A DNA stretch of 64,000 nt from Coleophoma eucalyptorum (lineage: Eukaryota > Ascomycota > Leotiomycetes > Helotiales > Dermateaceae), in NCBI GenBank assembly GCA_026120035.1, contig JALRME010000030.1, forward strand, positions 248,001 to 312,000, in the 5' to 3' direction. The stretch's first letter is position 1. Each line of letters starts with the position of its first letter. The notes beneath the pieces are model-generated. The model was not told the origin of the DNA. It saw only the letters and a program-made list of their open reading frames with translations, and did not search any database. Shown one piece after another: positions 56,219 to 64,000 of the stretch. The translations under genes were made by a program, and so were the position numbers.

Positions 56219-58142
56219 TGTGGATCACAAAGCCGGAGCATATATCTTTGGTGCTTGTTGTTGAAGGAGATATGAAAAGTTATGTTCTGTGTGATGCGCT
56301 GAAGTTGGAAGAAAAATCCCCCAACAAAATCTGTAGTAATGGCATCGTGCATCTTGCGTTCCTCTTTTGCTATAACTGAGGTATATTCTTGACTGTTCTT
56401 CACAAAATTACCTATCGGCCAACATATATACTACGACCATCTAGTGAAAACAAGTATAGGAAAGAGTAAAGTACCGTTCTATTCTCTCCAAATCATTCGT
56501 TACTATTCCTTTTATTTTTAAAGCGGACATTGTCAGTGTATCTCCCTGATTCTTATCCTAGTTCTAGACCAACCTAGTAAGCAAGAACAGCAAGTCATTA
56601 GGTACCGAGGAGGAAAATGAGAAAAAGATAACAGAAGAAGACATTTTAAAACACTGTATCAAGCCAAGCATGCCCATTTCCCTATCCAATTCTTTCTGGT
56701 TCTACCGTATAACTGAAAGATCTCGAAAAGTACCAGTCTCCCGCTGTGCTCGCTTATGAAAAAAAAGCCGGAACAGAGCCCCCCAAAGAACTGCAAGACG
56801 CAAAAGAAGTACTTTGTTTCTTCGTGGACTTTCCCTCACCAAAAGATACTGCCCCTTGATTCATTATCCCGGAGAAACAAAATGCTTTTGTTAGGAAGAA
56901 CCTGAAACACCAAAGAGAATGCAGACATAGAACATTATGGAAGTGTTCGGCTACTGTTGTGAAGGAGGACGTAACAACGGTAATGAATGGAGATTCCAGC
57001 AGAAAAATTGTGCATCTGAATAGTTGTAGCGTGTAGCAAACAAGAGCCCCTGTGGGCAAGAATGTCTTGATTGAGATGCCACATATCGTCTAGATCAGAC
57101 TGTGAATCAAGCTACTTTCATTTCTAAATATGTCCCTTAGCGCTGGGACTCATGCTTAAGACCTTCATTTCTAGAGTTTAATCAGTATATTGATAGCAGC
57201 ATCCTCATTGCAGTGACTGCTTTTGACATATCCTCTTATAAATATGTCAGCCGAGGATACCTCTTTGCTTGATCATATCAGAGGTTTGAACAGCGACTAC
57301 AAGAACAGATATCACTGCAGAATTATGAGCCTGTGAAGCATCTTCGAGTTTCCCGAGCAAAATTTCCCGCTCTTTGTGGAAATTGGTGACTGGAAAATTA
57401 GGTAGTGGGATCAGTATAGGTAGAAACGAGTTGCCTGTAGGTGCCTCTTAAGGCCATGATCATCTGCTTTTGTTCCCCGTTTGTAGCCTACAGAACTATA
57501 TACATTACTTTTGGACTTTTCGCAATTTCTCTGTTAAAATTCAAATGCCGTTCATTCATACGAGGTGAACATCACAAGCGGTCTTAATTCCATTAAATCC
57601 GTGCCGACGAAACACAGTGGACTTAGCCCGACCAAAAGCGAAAGAAATTGTCTAACTGTGGCACGAGTAGCTTTACGGGCCAGCCTTGAGAAAAACATTC
57701 TGCCCAGTCTTAATGTGTCCATGCAAGTCAGCTTCTCAGCCCCATGATTCGGAATTAACGCCCCGACCATCCGAGTCGCTTAATCAAGAAATACCAGCGA
57801 GCAGGCTAACGAGACGCGAGGTTCTTTCTCGGGATGGCTTCTGAAATACAGCTACTCTCAGACAGTACCTCGTGCAGATTCTGGCACTACCAGATACTGT
57901 CAATACTCGCGACAGGAGTTAGCGGGGTGTATATGCCGTGTCAAAAAAAAAAAAAGCTCGCAAATAAAGAAGTCATTTGGTCCCATCTCCAGGAGCGACT
58001 CATAGGGAGTGCTCTTGGGTAGACTAAACGACCACGTCTCTCATTATAAGTTGATCCTACTTCCTCCAGTAGCATACCCCCCCCCCCCACGCTATCATCA
58101 ACTAGTCCTCACTCAATCGCATCACTAATTGAATTTTCTACC
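56219..58142. other. Intergenic region
   Basis: These 1.9 kb lie between divergent genes. They are AT-rich with no gene recognised. A 13-A run lies near 57943 and a 12-C run at 58077-58088, just before the aldo/keto reductase gene. Confidence 0.55.
58077..58088. repeat. Poly-C run
   Basis: Twelve consecutive C bases lie about 55 bases before the ATG at 58143. Confidence 0.85.
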
Positions 58143-59359
58143 ATGAGCCCAACAGCAGCACTTAGTAGCATCACCGGCAAGCCAGTAGGCCCTGTTGGAT
58201 ATGGCATGATGAGTAAGTGCACATGCAATTTGAAGGGCGCGAAGGACTCCCTTTATCTCAAAGACTGCTTGGCTGACACGTAAGCCAGGCCTGACCCGTC
58301 CTTGGGCACTAGTAGAATATCCAGAAGCTGCAAAGATCATGAAGGCCGCGCTCGCAAAGGGTGCCAACTTTTGGAATGGGGTGAGTGTACTTGGCCAATA
58401 ACGGTTGCCATAGACACCCAGGTCGGTTTTTCTTTTCATGCAGTGCTTATTTTTAACTAGAGTCTATTCTACGGCCCGCCCCATGCAAACTCGTTGCAGC
58501 TGCTGAAGTATTACTTCGACCAGTATCCTGAGGACAGTGATAAGGTTGTGCTTAGTATTAAAGGCGCCTTTGATACTACCACGTTCATGCCCGACTGCAG
58601 TCCAGAGAGTATCCGCGCATCCGTTGAGGAGGCACTCCGCATACTTGACGGCGTCAAGAAGATTGATGTGTTTGAGTGTGCTCGCGTTGACCCCAACGTA
58701 CCTATCGAGATTTCAATACGGACTCTGGCGGAACTAGTTGCAGAGGGTAAGATCGGTGGTATCAGTCTCAGTGAGGTCGGCGCAGCTACTATCCGCCGTG
58801 CCCATGCTGTGCATCCTATTTCTGCTGTTGAGATCGAGCTGAGTCTCTTTACGACCGACGCACTCACCAATGGCGTGGTAGCCACGTGCCATGAGCGTAT
58901 GACTTTCTCTCCTTCAACCATCTCTCCTATAACGAAAGCAATCATTGTACTTACTATATTATTCTAGTCGGCATACCTCTTATTGCGTACAGCCCCTTAG
59001 GCCGTGGCTGGCTTACTGGCCAGTTCCGACGCTTCGAGGATATCCCCGAGAATGACTTCCGGCGCCGCTCACCCCGTTTCCAGCCTGCCGTTTTTGCCAA
59101 GAACCTCAAGGTTGTCGAGGCGGTTGAGGAGATTGCAAACCGCAAGGGCGTTACTGTTGGGCAAGTGGCCATTACCTGGGTCCGTCACCATGGAGCAATT
59201 CCTATTCCTAGCGCCACCAAGGTTGAGAGACTGGTGGAGAACTGCACGGATGTACAGTTGAGCGAGGGAGACATGGAGGAGATCCAGAAGCTCCTGGACA
59301 CATTGCCAATTCAGGGGGAGAGGTATGGCGGAAGCCATGAGAAGCTGCTATTTCAGTAA
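58143..59359 (+). CDS. Aldo/keto reductase, pyridoxal-reductase-like
   Basis: There are four exons: 58143-58212, 58289-58380, 58461-58896 and 58968-59359 (introns 76, 80 and 71 bases), giving 329 residues. Blocks typical of fission-yeast Plr1-type pyridoxal reductases (AKR8) are KPVGPVGYGMM, ALAKGANFWNGSLFYG (with the catalytic Tyr), NSLQLLKYYFDQYPED, VVLSIKGAF (catalytic Lys), FECARVDPNVPIE, AEGKIGGISLSEV, IRRAHAVHPISAVEIELSLF, GIPLIAYSPLGRGWLTGQ and AITWVRHHGAIPIPSATK, which carries the NADPH-phosphate contact region. The enzyme would reduce pyridoxal to pyridoxine with NADPH, but related copies use other aldehydes, so the substrate is not certain. Intron 2 lies within the Tyr block and the join restores the fingerprint. 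Confidence 0.85.
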
Positions 59360-61525
59360 GCTATGGGTCCAGAGGATGAGGTGAGATAGGACGTCTACTC
59401 ACTCACTGAGCGGTCTTTTCGTTGCCATTTTCTGAAAGTTTCCGGAAGGGGATGTGTATAATAGCAAATCTCCGTTGATCATAGGTCCCGGAATTAATGA
59501 AATATTGAAAGGCTGCCTAGTTTCATATGAAGTGATCCACTGAACAGAAGTTCTCCTTTCGTGCCTTCCTCATTACTTGACACCTGAATAGGTATATGGT
59601 TGACCGTGTTTACACAAGGGATCTCCCCTTCGTAATTGTACCACTAATGATTTCTCAACTAGAAAAAGCAATTACAAAGGAAATTTATCCTGATAGCAAA
59701 GACTCGTGCAAGTAGCAGCGGAATATGCACGTTGCCACTACTAATGCGCGAAGAGTGGATACAGAGCTTTGGCCTTCCCTCTCTGCAGCAATCGAGAAGC
59801 ACCAAACTGGTAGGTTTCTTTTTCTAACTCCGCTATTGATATGCAGCTGATGCCAATGATGGTAATGGATTTCAGTGATGGGTATTTATCTCGATAACGG
59901 TATTAGTACTAATGCTGGATATATATCTCATTAACTATATACTTCTAGGGGCAGTACTTTATCGATCTCAACAGCGGCATTGACTTGAGTTGCCAAAAAT
60001 GGCATCTGTTAATTGTGGATAAAAATACTAGTAACAACAAGACCAATGCAATTAAAAGAATGTACCCCAGTATATAACTCTCAGATGACATGCTTGGGAT
60101 TGCAGAACGGGACCACACGGATGAAAGATAATTCTACCCAGCATATCACCTGTTTATTACCGTGAAATCCTGTATCAATATGACAATAAGACAAGCTACC
60201 AGTAATATGCAGCCAAGAAGTGGTGCTTCTAAACCTCTGGCTAGGCTTCAGATGTAATAACTGTGAACAATGAAGACCTTCTACAAAACGCACTAGTTAC
60301 ACACCGAAGTCGACTTCCAGAGTACGTATAAGGAAACTCACTAAGCTGGCAACGGCTCATTTTCTGGTCGATATGGCAACCCGACAAGATCTTGCTCACA
60401 AGTACCGGCATAGCCCCCAAGTGCGTTATGACACAACAATGAAGTGACCAAATATGACAGAAAATTGTCCTCGCTTTTCAATCGTGTCACAAATCACTCT
60501 TCCAATCAGCGCAGGACAGATATGGGATATGATAGCTGCAAGTCTGATACTGGTGTTTGGAAGGGGCAGGTGTATTTCTGTCGAGTTTCACATACGCGCT
60601 GCACGTAGGTCATGGAAAGTAACGATTCCCTTACCAAACTTCTGTGAACCATAGCACCGGTAATTGTGGAAAGGAAAGTTGGAGACTTGCTCTACAAGGT
60701 ACCTATCTCTGGACGAACACGTTCGGAGGTAATGCATGTACACCGTCTGGTGCTGTTGTGCCTCATACATGCGCATGCGCTTCTGCATACTTGAATGGCC
60801 GATTTTGGAAATGTGGTGCTACTGTTTTCAATCTGGAAATTGGTGCTGTGCCGGTGGAGTATGAGGGGGTGGTATAGATACTTCATAGCGGCCAGACCAG
60901 CAGTGGCGGACTCACAGGCAAATGCCATACCAGTCATCAGATCTTGACAGGACATGTTGCCAAGACACCGGCAAAGAAAGCAGGACATACGCGTGAAGTA
61001 AGCAAAGCCGGGCTCTTGTGTCATCGAGTAATTGCTGCACCAAGAGGCGGCTACCGATTGAATCCTCTGTCAACAAGGCGCCCGAGTATCTATAAGATTG
61101 CACTCCCCCTAAACTTGACATTGCATGATGTCCGGCGCCTTCTGGGATGGCGCCCGCGGGTAAGGATGGCACTTCCGAGGGCATGGACATGGATAGACGT
61201 AGAGTAAGATTAGGGTTGAAGATATAAAGATCGAGAGTAAAGTCCGAATGGGATGATGGATGCATGGCGAGTAGGCAGTAGTGATGACATTACGATATTG
61301 CATCTCGCATGTAGCTTATGCTTGGCTTGGTTGGTTAAGTGCTGGCCAGCGGTGGATCAGCCATGGGGAAACTTTTGCTTGCCGTGGCACCTGGGCGGGG
61401 TGAGCGCCTCGGTTGACTGAACGGAACCGGCTGGACTGGACAATACCGTCCTACTTGAACAGCGTCATCAACCACTCGAAACGTCAGGTGGAGATGAATC
61501 AAGGAGAGAAGGAAGAAAAGGAGAG

Positions 61526-61588
61526 AGGAGGAGGAGGAGGAGGAGGAGGAGGAGGAGGAGGAGGAGGAGGAGGAGGAGGAGGAGGAGG
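61526..61588. repeat. (GGA)n microsatellite
   Basis: A nearly pure GGA triplet tract of about 62 bases. The poly-Gly and poly-Leu/Ser/Pro frames across it are artefacts of the repeat. Confidence 0.92.
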
Positions 61589-61874
61589 GGAGGAAGGCAG
61601 GACAGAAGGGAGGAAGGAAGCAGAGTGACGGAGTTGTGAGAAAACAAGACAAGACAAGACATGAATGCAGCACAAAATGCATGGAAGCATTAACGTCACA
61701 TCATTTTCCGACGACCCGCAGCCCAAAGCTCCTCAGACTCGCACCATCGCATTTTTCGTCCCAGCTCGTACCCGGCCATCCTATCAATTCCATCCCATCC
61801 ACGGCAACAGCGCCCATCCCCATCCACATCTAGATCCACGTTGATATTTTCCATCCACTTTTATATTTGCTTTC

Positions 61875-61913
61875 ACTGGCACTGGCACTGGCACTGGAAC
61901 TGGCACTGGCACT
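61875..61913. repeat. (CACTGG)n minisatellite
   Basis: Six to seven head-to-tail copies of a CACTGG unit, one with a single change (GAACTGG). Confidence 0.88.
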
Positions 61914-62869
61914 CTTACTCTCACACTCGGACTCTGCACTCTCTCACTCGTGCTCTCTTATTCCCTTCCTCCTCCCTCCCTCCTTCTCCCACTTCCATTT
62001 CACACACCCGGCCCTGCATCTGCAGCTGCATCTACATCTGTCCGTGATCTCGACTTTCTTGCTCGTGGTCATCTTGTACGAGCCTAGCCTGTGGCCTCGA
62101 CCACACGGAATGCTGTAGTTCTTCACACCGGCAGCAAAATTAGATATAGCCAGAACACCAGCATCGCTCCATGCCCTACCTGCCCTACCTACCCTACCGC
62201 GACAGCACCGCCCACAGAATGTCCCATGCACAAAACCAGCTGTCTCCATTGTCAAAGCTCCACGAGATCAACCCCTCCCTCCTCACCGCCACCAGATAAC
62301 ATTATTGACCCGCCATCTGATTCGTACCAGCACGCGCATCGCTGCAGATATCACAATCTATCGTCGGATCCACGACAATCCATTGTGCTGCAGTCATCGT
62401 TTCCCAGCATCGTCTTTGAAATCCCACTGCATCTCCGAGTCATCTGCTGCCACTTACCATCCCCTCCGTCCATGCTCTCTGGTCCCAACGGCCATGCAGC
62501 AGGTGTAGCCGCTTTGGGTAAAGACTCCCACCGACTCACCATAGCCCCGAAGCATTGGCGAGAGAAAACCTCACGGCGACGCTCAGGGGGTCTGAGAAAC
62601 AACGGATTTCTTTTCTTTCCGTAACCGAGTGATCGTGGTTCACACGAGAGAACGTGTACGGGAGCGCTACCTGTTGGTGACCTGATTAAAAAGTATCGCA
62701 CCTGTCACTTTCCGTCCTCAGCTCTCACCTCTCAACTTTCGCGGGAGATCGGCCGCTGGCCTTCCCGGTTGGGTACCCTGACTATCAAGAAAGATTGCCC
62801 GCATTCGCTTGCCTGCTCTTGACCTCTTCCTCTTCGTCCAGAGCCAGAGCTAGAGCCCGCGAGCCTCAT

Positions 62870-62897
62870 CCTCGACCTCGACCTCGACCTCGACGAC
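62870..62897. repeat. (CGACCT)n short tandem repeat
   Basis: About four copies of a six-base unit lie 190-215 bases before the velB ATG. Confidence 0.85.
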
Positions 62898-63084
62898 CTT
62901 CAGCCCAATTGATTCTGTGAAGTACAGCCCATCCATCGGACTCGAGCTACCGCCAACTTCGACGACTCCGTCAGGCCTCGACTTTTCTATCGCTCGTCGC
63001 TACCTGCTACAGTCCAGCGTACGCTGCGGCTGGCGCTCTTGAGCTACTCTCACTGATTCACTGCCCCGCACCACCCGAGTTACA

Positions 63085-64000
63085 ATGCAAGCTCAGGCTT
63101 ATCCTCCTCATCAAGGTCCTCCTTATGGCGGAGACCCGTATCGTCGACCTTCGCATTTCGAACCCCCACCACCCCCTACCGCATATACTGGTGCTGTCGT
63201 CGGCTCGAACAACCCGCCAATGGAGCCCATGGAGAAGCATATTCGCATGCTGGTGCAAGACGGGAGGAGATATGAGTGAGTGTGGTCTGTCCATGCGCGA
63301 AAGAGAGTACTTCTGGCGCAGTTATCAAGCTCATTTCAGTGACTGAAAGTGGTTTCTTATCTGAGGCACTTCCCATTGGGCAAGTCTGAGGATGCTATCA
63401 AGTCAGTAGTTGAGGAATAGCTGATATCTGATTGGAAGTATGACCAAGGACTATACTGACATATTCATAGACTTAGGGTTGAGCAACAACCTCAGAGGGC
63501 GCGAATGTGTGGATTTGGTGACAAGGTTAGTAATTCGATTGGTACTGGCCGAGGCTGGCCCGAAGAAAATGTTCATGAAAATGTTCATTGAATTTCAGCT
63601 TCTTTTTTTTTGAGATTCGTTGCGATATGAGATCTTTTATCTAATGGCTCCAGGATCGTCGTCCAATCACTCCCCCACCTTGTGTACGTCTTGTAATCAC
63701 AGATGCTACTACTGGCCTGGAGATTGATATGAAGTAAGTTAAACACCAAAACGATTCGGGGCTTACTGACACGCACCAGCCTCATTGATCATAGCATGTA
63801 TGTTTTGAACGTGGATTTATGGGATGAGCACGGGCAACGTGAACTCAACCTTGTTCGGCACTCTTCTACTTCTCCATCTATCGGCGCTAGTATTCCCGCA
63901 TCATACCCGCAAGAACAAAGTGTTCCAGCGCCATATTCAAACATCCTTCCTCAAGGCCCACCACAACATCAAACAAGTCCAACCTCATATGGGCATCCGG
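63085..64000 (+). CDS. velB: Velvet-family regulator VelB, 5' part
   Basis: Four exons are visible: 63085-63275, 63471-63525, 63654-63733 and 63780 to the window end, where the frame is still open. The Pro/Tyr-rich N-terminus is followed by the velvet domain: EKHIRMLVQDGRRYELRVEQ, QPQRARMCGFGDKDRRPITP, PPCVRLVITDATTGLEI and NLIDHSMYVLNVDLWDEHGQ with RELNLVRHSS. After that comes a Ser/Pro/Gln-rich insertion, which is characteristic of VelB, where the velvet domain is split by a disordered stretch. VelB dimerises with VeA or VosA and controls development, spore maturation and secondary metabolism in the nucleus. The second half of the domain lies beyond the window. The first intron is long (195 bases). 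Confidence 0.92.

Larger units (their letters stand above)
59360..63084. other. Long intergenic region and low-complexity velB leader
   Basis: About 3.7 kb. The first 2 kb is AT-rich and holds nothing recognised. From 61500 the plus strand has a GGA triplet tract, then CT/CA-rich sequence with a CACTGG repeat (61875-61913) and a CGACCT repeat (62870-62897), typical of a long leader of a fungal regulator. A 177-codon frame at 62091-62624 starts with GTG and is Ser/Pro/His-rich, most likely translated leader. Confidence 0.5.

Noticed and set aside
61335..61726. Poly-Ser, poly-Leu and poly-Pro frames opposite the GGA tract
   Set aside because: They are direct translations of a microsatellite.
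62091..62624. 177-codon frame in the velB leader
   Set aside because: It starts with GTG and is Ser/Pro/His-rich low-complexity sequence without a family.
1..64000. CRISPR array, prokaryotic operon or integrated viral genes
   Set aside because: No regularly spaced repeats were seen, genes have spliceosomal introns, and no capsid, replicase or integrase-like frame was recognised.

Overview
The window reads as nuclear DNA of a filamentous ascomycete (Pezizomycotina). The evidence is short GT..AG introns (about 50-125 bp, with a few longer) carrying CTGAC/CTAAC-type branch sites, plus a fungal gene set: HET-domain protein, velvet regulator VelB, class II heme peroxidase, bilirubin-oxidase-like multicopper oxidase, DUF3602 and DUF3445 proteins, PEX10 and HIS1. 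Leotiomycetes (Helotiales-like) would fit, but that is inference. No prokaryotic, viral or CRISPR feature was seen. Exon coordinates were read by eye from splice signals, frame continuity and family conservation; every complete model keeps one open frame across all junctions.

Layout. 0-9.9 kb: 3' part of a mitochondrial ribosomal protein gene (mS29), a small membrane protein, a HET allorecognition-type gene, a 3.1 kb gene-poor stretch, a DUF3602 protein and, convergent with it, an Erd1/EXS-domain gene. 10-30 kb: an oxidoreductase-rich stretch holding a flavin monooxygenase fused to a DUF6314 domain, a secreted class II peroxidase, a heme-dependent oxidative N-demethylase-family protein, a secreted multicopper oxidase and a large secreted protein of unknown function, with a 5.9 kb gene desert at 14-20 kb. 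30-44 kb: long spacers around a bHLH factor, then the divergent pair RPS28/HIS1 and a divergent calmodulin-like gene. 43-46.5 kb: an AT-rich decayed region bounded by a direct repeat, leading into a Golgi-type glycosyltransferase-like gene. 47-51 kb: divergent amidohydrolase and DAL5-like MFS transporter, a likely uptake/hydrolysis pair. 51.6-56.2 kb: wax-synthase-type MBOAT acyltransferase, PEX10, and a nuclear-type unknown protein. 58.1-59.4 kb: a pyridoxal-reductase-like aldo/keto reductase. 63.1 kb to the end: the 5' part of velB behind a long low-complexity leader.

No single gene cluster is obvious. The points most worth following are: the monooxygenase with altered FMO and NADPH motifs and a C-terminal DUF6314; the grouping of several oxidases with an N-demethylase-family protein; the transporter/amidohydrolase pair with GATA sites; two protein-like overlapping frames just after RPS28; regulatory motifs that fit their genes (TGACTC before HIS1, CCGAGG before PEX10, matching PUF-type sites downstream of the first two genes); and the repeat-bounded decayed block before the glycosyltransferase.
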